Part shown: in pieces, positions 25,901-37,689 of the stretch | Position numbering within the stretch: the first letter of the stretch is position 1 | How the letters are laid out: each line of letters opens with the position of its first letter | Assembly (NCBI GenBank): GCA_947846985.1 | Contig: CANTUZ010000005.1 | Coordinates: 18,820,389 to 18,884,388 of the forward strand | From: Fratercula arctica | Taxonomy: Eukaryota; Chordata; Aves; Charadriiformes; Alcidae | Length of the DNA: 64,000 nt | Direction of reading: 5' to 3' | Notes under the pieces: model-generated | Seen by the model: only the letters and a program-made list of their open reading frames with translations | What the model was told of the DNA's origin: nothing | The model's database searches: none | Made by a program: the position numbers and the translations under genes

Positions 25901-28900
25901 GTTCCAAATGTATCAAGTGGAACTACTTTTAGAACTATTTTTTATTAAATAAATGGCTGTAGCTGGCCCTGGGTTGGGTCACTAATGAAAACCAAGCCCC
26001 CACATGTTAGCAATATGATTAAGAACTAGAGCTAGTGCATCAAACTTAATTAAAACTGCACTTAAACTAAGAACTTTTCTAAAGGTTTTAATTCTTCTCC
26101 AGTCCAAAATGCTCACGGAAGACCATTACATAAACTGAGCTGAAGTTTACTGGCTTAAAGCAAGCCTACTTTCATTTATGAGACTCTTCATAAATTCCTT
26201 GTCAGAAGGGAACACTGCAAGCCACTGCTCTGAACTCCCAGGTATCACAAGCCCCAACAATAGTCCCAAAGAATTCTGTATTTCGCAGCACTGCTAAGGG
26301 AATTCTTCCTGAGCAACACCATTTCATTCTCTGCTTGAAGCTGACAGCTAAGCCAAAACCCAAACATTTTCCCTGGAACTATTTGATAATCCAGCAGCTG
26401 CATCAGCTGCAGGATTCTGAACTGAGCTGAGCACACAACACAGCAAAAGGAAAGAACTGCGAGGTGCAAGTTGAACCCGGAGCCAAAATTACTGCTAATT
26501 CAGGGTCAGATCTACAGCTAGTTTAAACCAACAAAGCCAATGGCCTTGTACAGATTTCTATCAGCTGAAGCAACAACTATCAGTCTGTCTTGAAATATTT
26601 CTGATTAAGTTCCCTGTCTATGTCATACTGCCATTGCTGTGTTGATTTGACCATCTTTTCTAATGCATAAATCACAGACATTATTGGTCCTCTTTTAAAT
26701 ATCAAGCAGTACAAACATGATTCCTCCTTCCCTCAATGTTGATTTGTGTCTCAATTGCCTGAATTGACACACACAGCTCCCTGTTGGGGCAGTGGCTATG
26801 GGAAAGTCTATACTGCTACTTCCTCTGACTACCTCTTCCTAAGACAGGGCCAGAAATGCACACACAGTCTCCACATGCTCCTTGAAAGGATGGCCTAACC
26901 CTGGCCTGATATTATGTTTTTCACTGCCTCCTTTAAACATCATCCCCGCTGATACACTTCCCCAGTGCAAGAGAGGTGCAGCATGCTGTATGGGCATGTA
27001 CCCTGCAGAACACACTGAGTCAGGGGAACTTGTCTTCACACTGATAAGAGGAGGAGGCTGCAGAAACAGGTACTGCATTCCTGATGCATAGCAGGATCGA
27101 GGCCAAGCCAGAGGCTTGGCTGGGGATTGCACAGGCACGGCAAGATCTATACTCAAGCCAAAGTCTCTCCTCATAATCATCCTTTTCTCCCTCACTGACT
27201 TGTGGATCAGGCATACCTGAGTTCAGGGCTTAGTTCAGCTACTACAGGTGCTACAGTAACATGGGATTTTCAGAGGGTTTGAGAGTTGCTTAACTATGCT
27301 CCCACAGAACATCAGGAAAAAATTACATCAGCACTTAAAAATCTCAGCCACAGTACCTGAACTAACCACCTGAACCACTTTCTTTATGCTAGGCAAGGTG
27401 CTGCAGGTTCAAAGTTGTTGGAAATCCGAATAGTTCTCTCACACCACCTTATACCTGAAAAAGAACTGACGTACCATCACCACCCCCAATGACTCAACTC
27501 TTAAGTGGGGATACCACGGGGTAAGCACACAGAGCACTCTACAACAGGACAGCTTGCAGCCATGCCACCTTGAATCCTAATGGTATCAGAGGAACATTCA
27601 TCAGGCAGAGAATTTGGTAGTTCTCTCTTTACCTGTGTGCCTCCCTATTTGCTGCCAGGATACAAACTTTATGTATGCCAGGATTTTATAGGGAACAAGA
27701 AGCAGAAGACCACTGGCTGCTCAGAATTGCATGTACCCCTACTGACCCATGCTCCTATTTGGTCTAGGCTTCTTATTTTAAATTGTCTTAGGGTAAAGTG
27801 AAAGATGGATTAAAATTTACCCAACCAAGGAGGAAGACACCTCCAACCCAGGAAGTATGTCTATGCTACCTCAAATAAAACACAGAAACTTCAGCTCCTG
27901 GGAACCCCGAAGCAGTAGTGAGCGAATCAGTTCTGCATCACGTAGTGATACTTGAAGTACCTGCAGATAAGCTGGCTCGGGTACTGGATCCAGTTGAGCT
28001 GCATTAGCCTGGAGGTGTGCCAGCTAACACAGCTCAACCACTTCCCACACCCAAACCAGCTCATTTATAGCAAGCTCAGGCAACTCTAAGCAGAGGGCTG
28101 TTTCCAGCCTCTCAGCAGACATGTGTTTGCACTCTGCTTTTGGCACCTATGGGAAAAGCAGCAAGCTGCCTTTCCTACTGCACGAAAAGGAATTACCAGG
28201 CTCACCACAAGGTAAGGAACAGAGTAAGGAAGAGGGCTGTCCCGCCCTCTCTCAGATACCTGCTCTCACTTACAACCTCAGCAGAGCAAGAGGCATCCTT
28301 CTTCAGTGCTCTTATCTAGCCCAATTGAGATTTCAGTCATACCCTCTGTAAAGTGCTGACAAAGCTATCATCGCTGTGCCATCCAAGTATCTGACAAATA
28401 AACACCTTCACACTGAATAGTTACGGTTAATTGTTATTTAAGCCTATATTTGGATTCCGCATAGGAGAATAAACTTCAGAAATTTAAGACCAGGACACTA
28501 CCAAGCCACACTACGTGCCACAGACCTCTGTGCTCAGTCCAGGTCTCATCTCCACAGGGTCACTCCAGAGACATTTCTGAGCTATCTTGGTGTAAGCAAA
28601 AGAATGTGCCTGACTCTCACATGAAGTATAACAGCATCTGAATAGCACACATTGAGATGCCTCTATCAGGAGACAGCAACTTCAGGGACCACAGCAAACT
28701 TGCTGGTTTTCAGACAAAACGTCAGCTTCCCATTCAATGCCAGTTTCTGCTCCTCAACTGTAGTAAAAAAGGAATAGTCTAACAAAATTACCTACTTCTT
28801 ATACCACACTTTTAATAGTGCTCCTCAAAGCTCTTTGCAAAGGAGGTGCTGCTGCCTTCCCTCAGCTTCTTTATCTCTGCAATGGTAAGAAAGGGGAGCT

Positions 28901-29083
28901 GCCCACTGCCACACAGCAGACAAAAGCCAAAGCCAGGACATACTGTAGTCCCAGCCCAATCCTCTTTCCACCACCCTATGCAGAGACCCTGTTGTGGAAA
29001 GGTATCACAGTCCATCAGAACAGTGGCCTAAATCTCAGTAGACAGGGACTAGATTTTGGGACCAGACTTCAGCCCCAAGGCTT

Positions 29084-29106
29084 TATTTATTTATTTATTT
29101 ATTTTA
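29084..29106. repeat. (TTTA)n microsatellite
   Basis: About five to six TTTA units in intergenic sequence. Confidence 0.9.
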
Positions 29107-29974
29107 AGCTTTTCTGTAAACACAAGCTCTACCTAGTCCACGCCTATTCCTCCTCTCACTGTGCAACTCAGTGCTGTAACTGAAGGCTCTTCATCAGACA
29201 GAAACTTCCTACACCACATTTATGCACATGAGTATAGATCAGGAACCCTATATGAACTGGAGCTCATAGCGCTTCCATAGAGTGATGCGAGGTCTCTCCA
29301 TCTGTGACAGTCCTAAAAATGGCTTTGCACATATCCTCAAAGCATCCCTAACATACATAACTCCAATGCATTCCCTGATGTGTTCTTGCACCTAATTGTG
29401 AGCAGCATGATTAAATGAACTGTATCAGAACCACAGACATAGCCTGCTACACTATCACTATTCCACCACTATTTATAGAAGTAACAAGACTTGACTGAAC
29501 CAACTGTCACAAACTGCATAATACTGGAACCTAATTCCAGGTAACTCCAGCGTGCACACCCTGCTATTGAGTCAGGAGTGCCTTGTTTCAGCTTAGTTTC
29601 ATCCATTCTGAACCTGATTTTACTTTAAGAACAAGGATGTCCCACAGAGGAACTACCCAGAAGAGACACTGCAATTTGAAGACGCTGTCTCGATCTACTT
29701 TCCAAGAGTATATAAGACTTTACTGTAAACACAGCTGCTTTTTCTGACCTCTACCAAGGCTTGCTGCTTCCTTAGACCAACCTGTTTTCCTTCTATTCTG
29801 AACAGCATGGAGAGAAACCTACCATACTACCAGGGCTGGACCACTACTGCCTTCTAGTGCCAGATTAATCTACACAAGAGATAATGTTCAGCAGAAACAC
29901 AAAAGCCACAAGAAGGATTGGGGTCAGCGAGAAGCTGAGGAGCAGAGAAATAAATTTCTCTCCTCTCCCCAGCA

Positions 29975-30121
29975 GCTGTTTCTGGAACAGGCTGTCAAGA
30001 GAGGTTGTGTAGCATCCACCTCCGAGACTGAGAACCCAACTGGACAGAGAAGTGAGCAACCTGTTTTGAGTAGGTCTCCAGAGGTCCCTTCTAACCTCAA
30101 CTGTTGTGTGGTTCTCTGATC
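29975..30121 (+). mobile_element. Old CR1 3' fragment
   Basis: Sense-strand CR1 hallmarks are present but diverged: GGCTGTCAAGAGAGGTTGTG, then AACCCAACTGGACAGAG, then GTCTCCAGAGGTCCCTTC and TAACCTCAACTGT, ending in a degenerate GTGGTTCTCTGAT. Order and spacing match the CR1 3' region. The left edge is approximate. Confidence 0.8.
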
Positions 30122-32334
30122 CACACGTAGACTGTGCCTGACTACACCAGCTAAAGAAACATTCACCCTAACTGCAAGCAGACTCTTCCTTCTGCTAATG
30201 CTGTTAATGAAGGCTTCTGTCTTCCCTGACCTTGAAGCTGTGTTATCTGCTTTGGCTGCAAGAAGGCGATAATAGCTCCTGACAATGGCAAGAGTCAGCT
30301 CTGAGCCGGTGGAACAGGAAATCCCATTTCTCAAGCCCTTCAAAGCCTGCCAGCCTGCCTGGCACAGTTTCTCTCAGCAGCACTCAGTGAGATTACAGCA
30401 CTAAAAATAACCCACACAATAAGTTGTGCATTTAGAAGAAGAAAGGACTTGCCCTCAATGTGGGTTTCCCTTCCACTTGCGGCCTCAAGTATCCCCAGAC
30501 AGTTGAACTGCTAGGGTTTTGTTCTCCAAATTAAACGGGAGCTGCAGCTGTTGAAGTGGTTTTAAATCAAATAAGATTAAAGGGTACAACAAAGAGCTAA
30601 GATACTTTCCAGTTTTTAAACAAGTGTCTCTCTCCCCTCCCTGTTGTTTTCTATAATAAGAAACTCAGAGTTAAACCTGCTTCCTTACCAACCCACTCTG
30701 CCCTTCTATCACAAGCTCACATACAATTGGTTGCACACACCTGAAATGAAGGTAGGGGGACCAGTCCTGCAAACTTCCATACAGGAAAACAATCCCCGTG
30801 GGCATTCTGCTGCAGTATTTAAGATGTCCAAGTCTGTTGGGTTAAATGCACTGTCCAAATCAGCAGGAAAAAGGGCATACCTTGTAACAGTAGGCACCAG
30901 AATTAGCACTACCTAGAGGCCTTATGCAAGTTTCGCTGTCTTTACAACCACTGGTTTGTAGGCTAGGCCTATGCCTAGCGTGAACCTTAAAAGCTCAATC
31001 ATTTATATCAGATCACTTTCATTTAAGCCAACCTGACTACTGAGGAAATTTTCGTGCATCAATTGCAAGGACTGGACAATTTGAATTAGTGCTCTCAAAC
31101 ACAACTGACTTCTTTCTCAGCCCCCAAACAGACTGTACACTGACACGTGGCAATGAGAACTACCTTCATGACTATGGCCTCAGCTGCTCATTTGATGCAT
31201 ATACACAATTTATTGCTTATACAGCACATATCAGGTACTGGCTCAATTAATAACAGTTCACCTTGAGCACAAATACATTTTTCATGTATGCATGTATCTA
31301 CACAAAGTTAATATCCACACGTGTGCAGACAAACTAGAGCTTGCACACTTGCTTTGTCTTCAATTTACACTTGAAAGGTCGTATGCTGTGCTGTTTTACC
31401 CAGAGGAAATCAGACAGATGAACTTCAAACACAGTAAGTTTTTTTAGGTACTGACTCCAAGGGGCTGGACTCCCCAAGAGAACCAGAGAGCTGCAGAGCT
31501 CAGAATCACAGCAAATGAATGAAGGTCAGGTGTCACAGCTCATGGCATCTCAGCAGCCATCACCTGGTAGGGGATTTGGACAAGGACAATAGCCACCACC
31601 TGACAGCAGAGATAATCCAACTACCTCAACCACAGAGGCACACCAAAATCCTCTGCTGCATTTATTGCTTGCCTTTGGATTTAAGCTCTGAAATAGGAAG
31701 GGTGTTTTACAGAGAACAGTTTAAATATAAACTCAATTCACTCAGAAGCACAGTCCCTCCTATGCACTACAGGTGATAATATAACATCATGGAGGTAGAG
31801 ACTGTGTTACAACATGGCCAAACAAGGAGGCAGAATAAATGTGGGTAGGCCCTAAGCAAGGTCCTTCACCTTGCAAAGTTATTATCTTCTTCTTATAGGT
31901 TTTGGAGACCACAATTAGCTTTATTGGGGACCCTAATTAAGAATACTACTGGAGACATAAAAAGATCATATAAATTTATGAACATTTCTGAAAACATAGG
32001 AAGAGAGGAGAAACAGATAGAAGGATACAGCTACTGCCACACTGCTGTATTACACTCCACCCCGGCACATCCTTTCATTTTCAGAGCTGTAAACAATACA
32101 CAGCTAGTTCCCGGTTCTGCGTTTCCAGTGTTACAGAGACCAAATCCTGCAGCACTTGTGATTCTCCTTACTTTTTGATCTTTGTCAGCTTCTCCACTCC
32201 CCTCGTGCTTCTGCTCCTCCCTCTCCTTCGGTTTTAGCAGACCAATAAATCCCCCAAAGACCTTAAAAACACTCCGGCTTTTTCCGAGATAAGAGTGTTA
32301 TTTTGTATGAATAACGTACATGACATTGAAGCAG

Positions 32335-32391
32335 GCGGGTTGGACTAGATGATCTCCAGAGGTCCCTTCCAACCCTACGATTCTGTGATTA
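32335..32391 (+). mobile_element. Short CR1 3'-terminal fragment
   Basis: It contains GGGTTGGACTAGATGATCTC, then CAGAGGTCCCTTCCAACCC and TACGATTCTGTGATT, a well conserved CR1 3' end. Only about 57 bp are present, reflecting severe 5' truncation. Confidence 0.92.
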
Positions 32392-33029
32392 CACTCCTGT
32401 CCCCCTTTGCCCCTCCAGTACAAACACCTTTGGGACCTCCAGGACATCTGTGTCCCTCCTGCATCCACAGAGGATGCCATCTACAACACAAGCCTTCACA
32501 CCCTACCACTGCAGCAGGTGCTACCAGCAACGCCCTGAGACACTGCTTGCCAGAACCACAACCTCCCAGGAAATGGTCTGCTACAGCTGTGAGTCTCGCA
32601 CCCTGCTGAGACCTCACTGCAGCAGGAACGTCCTTGTGAGACACCCTGTCATCCCTGCCTGGAAAGTGTCAGAGCTTTATCAACATCTGCACGGCTCCAA
32701 CACAGAGCTCCAGAGGCTGACGCACACACCTGTGGAAGATGCCACAGGCCACAACCATCCCCATGGCACCCCGAAAGATGATACCTACTGCAACCTCCTC
32801 CTAGCATACCTTTTCCTACCAGTGTACACACCCTCCCTGCACGCTACTTTTCACAAGACTGCCCAGTGGCAGGGGCTGTCTTGTGAAAAGAAACAACCTT
32901 TGGGGAGCAACTCCAGCTGCACCCCGCAGAGATGGGCTACATCCTCAAATGGTGGTTGCAACAAGAAGGAGGTGGTGGGGTGGTGACTGTTCCTCTTGCT
33001 TCCCCTAACAGGGCCCGCAAAAGGACACG

Positions 33030-33690
33030 GTGCCTTGACCTCGTGGGGTGGCAGCCGCCGGGGTCTTGCCTGTCACGGTGGGAGGCTTCCCAGGCCGCGC
33101 CGACCAGCTCCCGCCGGCACAGGCCCGCCGCCTTCGCCTCGCAACAGCTCTGCCGGGGCGGCACCACGGAACCTTCCAAACGGCGCCTCGCCGCGACGCC
33201 CTCCCCGCTCGCCCGGCGACAGCCCTGCCGTGCCCCGGCCCGCCGCCGCCCCACTGTCTCCCGCGGGCCCTACCTGCTCTGCTCCGCTGCCCTCCGCCGG
33301 GCCGGGCCGGGCAGCAGCCGCCGCGCTCGCCGCCCTCCTCCCTGCCGCTGCCAACAACTCGCCAACGGCCGCCGCACGCGCCGGAGCCGGAGGGCTCGCC
33401 AACGGCCGCCGCGCGCGCGGAGGCCCCCTCTCTTCCCTCCCCTCCCCGCCCCCGCAGCGGGGGGACTCGGCCCGTTTTGGGGCAGCTCGGTCGGGGGCTG
33501 GGAGGGGACGCTGCCGGAGGCGGCGAGCAGGGCCCGGGGGCCCAACAAGGATGGCGCCGCCGAGCTGCCGTGGGCTTGTGGGTGCCAGGTTTACCCCGGC
33601 CGTGCAGGGAAGCGCCCAGGCGGGTCTGGGGGCACGCACCGGCCAGACCTCTGAGACCAAAGCGGGGAGCTGCCGGGCTCCCGTGGTCAT
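33030..33690. promoter_or_regulatory. Orphan CpG island, candidate promoter
   Basis: A sharply bounded stretch of very high G+C and dense CpG, in contrast to the AT-rich surroundings. It contains a Sp1-type CCCCGCCCCC (33444-33453), alternating CGCGCGCG near 33411-33418, and an ATGG context at 33550 (AACAAGGATGGCGCCGCC) resembling a YY1 core. It lies about 16 kb beyond the MOB2 stop and about 0.7 kb past the BRSK2 poly(A) signal, so it serves neither gene's known promoter. Several frames are open at once, as expected for stop-poor GC-rich DNA, so no coding gene is called. A transcript could leave in either direction; candidate donors are AAAG|GTGAAC near 33720 (+) and GCAG|GTAGGG near 33270 (-). 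Confidence 0.7.
33358..33418. repeat. 24-bp direct repeat inside the CpG island
   Basis: CTCGCCAACGGCCGCCGC followed by ACGCGC at 33358-33381 recurs at 33395-33418 with a single A to G change, offset 37 bp. Both copies carry overlapping CpG-rich cores resembling NRF1-type sites. The duplication may have copied a transcription factor site. Confidence 0.9.
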
Positions 33691-34336
33691 CTGGAAGAAG
33701 TTACAAATCCAGCGGAAAGGTGAACACCCAAAAGCTGAAGAGAGGCGTGTGACAGACCAGCAGCCACCTGAACCGACCGACCAGCCTGTAAAAAAGCCCC
33801 CAAACCCAACGCAAGCCAGGGACATACCTGATGAGCTTTGCCAAATATATGTGATTGAGAGTGTTTCAGGCAGGGAGGGTGGAGAAATCCTTCCTATGCT
33901 AAATCTGGAAGCAACGTGAGAAGCTCAGGTTAGACATGAGAATGATCACGAGCAGCAGCGGGATTTGGTGCAGTGGTTTCCATCCGGATCAAACCTGGGG
34001 GGGGGGGGGGTGTGACTGCTCTGGAATTTGGATTAATCTTTTTCAGCATGATTCTGCAGAAAACCAGGCCTACAGGGCTGAGCTGTCTTTGCCCATACGT
34101 GGCATGTCCGTGCCGTGAGGGTGCAGCACGCAGGGCATAGCGCTACAGATCCCCGCGCTGCGAGGAGACGATGGTCATTCCATGGCCGGGAGGATGCTGC
34201 CTTACACGCCGGCCATCTTCAGCTCCTTTGGTGTGGAAAGCCGTGATACGGTACTTACTGGGTCTGGCACTGGCGAGAAGTCCATTTTCATGGACATAAA
34301 CAGGACACTCAACAGCTAGTATCTTTACTGAATGAA

Positions 34337-34342
34337 TTTATT
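34337..34342 (-). promoter_or_regulatory. BRSK2: Distal BRSK2 poly(A) signal
   Basis: TTTATT on the + strand is AATAAA on the - strand. It is the last such hexamer before the mRNA-like AT-rich 3'UTR composition gives way to ordinary intergenic sequence. It would give a 3'UTR of about 3.1 kb. Another AATAAA lies near 34512-34517 and a proximal one immediately after the stop (about 37446). Confidence 0.5.
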
Positions 34343-36544
34343 GGTTTTTGAACTAAAGTTGCTCACAGTTATTTAACAAGGGATACATCAGATTTTTTTT
34401 GTCCATTTTAAACCATTAAATAATGTCAGTTTGTGTCTGTATATGTGTGTGTGCGCATGTGTGTGTCTTCAAAGTACAAAATAGGAAGGATAACAAGAGG
34501 TATTGCTTTCATTTATTCTTATATCTTGTGTAAGTAATCCCCTTCCTGCTTGTACCACATGGGTTTTGCTGATATAGGTATTTTTAAAGTATTATTATTA
34601 TTTTGTATTGAAATCCCAGCCTTTTGTAGAGGTACAATGTAACAGAAGCATCAAAATCTATACACAAGGGAAGAGAAAAGAGGGAAAAGAAGGACGGGGG
34701 TGATGGGAGGGGAGCTCGGAGGAGAAGTAGAGAGAGGGCGGAGGCAGGAAAGACAACGAAAGCAAAAGAGACTAATTTACAGCAATGTCATGCAATTAAA
34801 ACTGCCCCCCTCTCCTGCACCCTTGCCTCCCCCCCTCCCCAGCCATCACTCCCTGGTGTCTGACATGCACACAGCAATACGAGAGAGAAAAGTTTAAGAA
34901 TAGGGAAAATAAATAAATAAATAAAACAAAAAAAAATTTAAAATAAATCCCTCCCATTTGGGGGAATGGGGAAACGGGGCAAAAGTCAAAGGTCTTTGCC
35001 CCAGTTGTGTCTTTAAAAATTCTTTTTAATCTTCAAACCTATGTACAAGTAAAACTGGTCCAAGAAGGGGAAAAATGATTAAAAAAAACAACAACGACAA
35101 CAACAACAAAAAAGAACTCATCCAACATTATCATTAAAAAAAATAATCTTGCGATACAACATACACCCATAGGAACCCAACGAGCAGCAATCGAAGGTCA
35201 TAAAAGAGCTGAACACTAATGCTAAGCCTACATTCTTAAAATCTCAGTCAAGAAGTACTTCTCACTGTGTTTTGTATTCCACGCGTAAAACCACGTTTTT
35301 TTTGTTTGTTTAACCTTTGAGCTTGGGCCAGAATAAGTTACACTTGGTCACATAACTCTTGAGGAGGAGGAAAAAAGGCAGCGATTCTTCTTTCTCAAAG
35401 TCACAAGCTGAACACTTACAGGGTTTCCGTGTCTTTTTTCCCCCTCCTCCCCAAAATAAATAAGAATCAATGTTGCCTCTACACAGTTATTAAACAGAAG
35501 ATATATCTAACAGCTTATTTTTTTAAATATATATATATGTATATATAAATAACTGAGACCTAGTAACTGAAACACAAAAAAAAAAAAAAGGTCCCCATCC
35601 ACCCAGCCCCACCCTCCTCCCCTTCAAAAAAACCAAACCAAAACAAAAACTTTATAAAAATATCTCGCAGTAATTTTTAAAGTTTACAGTAGCTTCGTGA
35701 TTAAGTCTCCCATTGCCCTGACTCCACCTTGTCTTGCTCTGATGAACTAAGTGCCAGTAATTTGCACACACACACACACAGGAAATAAAACCCAAGATAA
35801 GTCTCTTTTCTTCCTCCTCTTCATCTTCTTTTTTTCTTTTTTTTTTCTTTTTTCTTTTTTTTTTAGAAAAAAATCACCCAAGCCAACCAATGAAACTGAT
35901 AACTTAAAAGAAATAATAATAATACTGATATCAATGCAGCACTAGCAACACAACAATTGCCTCTAAATGCAGGGTGTGGTGGAGGATCCAGCTGGTCGAA
36001 GAAGGTCCCAGCGCAGTGGCACAGTGGCAGGGAGTTGACAGGTGGGGAGGAAGGTGTCGAAGGAGGAGCAGCAGTAGCAGCAGCGGCAACTGTGCCCGGT
36101 GGCGGGAGAGACAGTCCTTGGCAGAGTCTCGTCCCTCTTCTTTGCTACCAGAAGTTGCCTTTTCCCTAAGTTTTAATGTTTTGTTTGTATGTGTTTATTC
36201 ATTGAACCCCCTCTCCCTCCTAAGTTTACTCCTTTCCCCTTCCAGCAGGTCAAAAAAGCAAAATGATACCGTATAAAAAAACCAATTGTTTTGTATATAT
36301 ATGTATGTACGTATGTATATTTATATATAAATATACACACATATATACATGTATATATAAAAAAAGGGGCAAAAGAAAAGGAAAAGGTGGTGGGGAGAAA
36401 AAGAAGGTTAAGAAAATCCCGTGATGAAGCTCCCCGATATTGGCTTGGTTCAACGCTTAGTTTTGAGTTGCTCCTGGCTGGTTTCTGATGAGAACGCGCT
36501 CTGGATTCATGAAACACTGTGGTCCTGCTACGCCCTTCTCCTTT

Positions 36545-36567
36545 CCCCCCCCCCCCCCCCCCCCCCC
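36545..36567. repeat. Poly(C) tract, 23 bases
   Basis: An uninterrupted C run, which would be G23 in BRSK2 mRNA. Length in the assembly may be unreliable for such a homopolymer. Confidence 0.9.
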
Positions 36568-37450
36568 GGCTCCCGCTCCGGGCTCAGTTCACCTGCGCGG
36601 ACAGAAGTTGCCAAGGGTAAAGGTTTCACTCCAACAATTTGCAACCTCCTTTCAGCCCAGACACTGCAATCCCATAACTGAGCAGATCTTTCTTGTGGAG
36701 CATCAAAAAAGAAAAAAGAGAGGGGGGAACAAAAAAAAAAAAAAAAAAAGGCGTGCACTGGGGAGGTGTTTGGGGAGAAGTGGGGGAGAAACCCACTTCC
36801 TGAAGGGAGAGGGGAGGCTGGGAACCTCAAACAGGACTGGTCCTTGGACAGTCTACATCGGTTGCCTTCCGTCAACAAGTGTCCGCAGAGCACAGAAGGT
36901 GAAGCCGTGGCTGACATGTTAACTTTTCGGGATAATTCCTGGTAGCAGAGCGGAAACAAGTGGTGTCGTCAGAAACACAGAGAGAGCATGAACAGAACAA
37001 GAAACAAAAGAAAAGAAAAGAAAAAATAATAATAATAAAAAAACCCAAAAAATCAGGAAGGAGAAAAAAAGCAAAACATTCAAAAAAAGGGAGAAAAAAA
37101 AAAAAACAATCGAAAAAACCACAACCCAAGATCTGGTGAACTGGGTTTGTCATCTGTGCTACCTTTTCTTTTCTTTCTTTTCTTTTCATTCTTTCATTCG
37201 TTTGTTTTTGTGTTTGTTTCTGAGATATATATTATATATCATATATAAATATATATATGTATATATATACAGTCATTCCTTCATACAAAATTTGTCTATA
37301 GACAGTTTTGTACTGTTGTGGCAAGGTATATACATCCTTCTAGTTTAGAGGCTAGCTTGCTAAGGAATATTCTTTCATTCTTGCTTGCTTTTTTGTTTTT
37401 GTTTTTGTTTTTTTTTTTTTTCTAAGTTATTTAATTTTTTATGTGTTTAT

Positions 37451-37674
37451 TTAAGGTTGGTCTTGGAGGCCGACTGATGAGACCATCTTTGCCTTGTCTT
37501 TGCCAGCAGGGTACTTATTGTCTCCTCTAGACCCATAGTCATTAGAACCGGAATCGCTCCGCTTGCTGTTTGCGCTATGCTTGGTTGGCGTGCCGGGGGG
37601 ATGGCTCACCTGCCCGTTCTTCTCGTCTGAAAAAAGTTGTTTAATTACGTCAAAGAAGTTACTCAATGGGCTGC
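37451..37674 (-). CDS. BRSK2: BRSK2 terminal coding exon
   Basis: BRSK2 (SAD-A) is an LKB1-activated Ser/Thr kinase that drives neuronal polarity and regulates synaptic vesicle release and insulin secretion. This exon encodes its C-terminal tail: GSPLSNFFDVIKQLFSDEKN, GQVSHPPGTPTKHSANSKRS and a Ser/Gly/Lys-rich end (GKDKAKMVSSVGLQDQP), with stop TAA at 37453-37451. The SPLSNFFDVIKQLFSDEKNG block is diagnostic of BRSK2; the distal tail is diverged from mammals but keeps YPxGKDxAKM. The acceptor ACCCAG precedes GCAGCC (phase 1, split Gly codon). The upstream intron carries a very long pyrimidine tract. Inside the exon, TTTTTTCAG ending at 37627 is a usable in-frame acceptor and CAG|GTGAGC at 37610|37609 is a consensus donor. 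Confidence 0.96.
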
Positions 37675-37689
37675 CTGGGTACACAAAAC

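Larger units (their letters stand above)
16986..33000. other. Intergenic region between convergent MOB2 and BRSK2
   Basis: About 16 kb with no coding exon that I can support on either strand. The open frames are short, overlap one another in several frames, and match nothing I know. Visible contents are an 11-bp G run near 17593, a purine-rich stretch at 17630-17800, a short CA/TA run near 19206-19223, a C-rich run near 20914-20937, a TTTA repeat at 29084-29106 and two CR1 fragments. Distal MOB2 3'UTR could occupy the first 2-3 kb. Unspliced or weakly spliced non-coding RNAs cannot be excluded. Confidence 0.6.
34320..37450 (-). other. BRSK2: Probable BRSK2 3'UTR
   Basis: Sequence downstream of the BRSK2 stop on the - strand is unusually low in complexity, with long U-rich and UC-rich runs in the mRNA, AU-alternating stretches (35527-35547, 36290-36362, 37226-37271), a G23 run (C23 at 36545-36567 on the + strand), and A/U homopolymers. 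Four perfect Pumilio elements (UGUANAUA) occur. This composition fits a long neuronal 3'UTR, but its extent is inferred from poly(A) hexamers only. Open frames on the + strand in this region come from low complexity. Confidence 0.6.

Noticed and set aside
32996..33919. 307-codon + strand open frame over the CpG island, with long overlapping frames on both strands
   Set aside because: At least three other frames are open over the same GC-rich DNA, the protein is Pro/Arg/Ala biased with no known domain, and it runs out of the island into unremarkable sequence. Reported as a CpG island instead.
35957..36276. Ser/Ala-rich open frames over a GCAGCAGCGGCAAC triplet stretch
   Set aside because: Located in the BRSK2 3'UTR, open in several frames, with no splice sites or homology.
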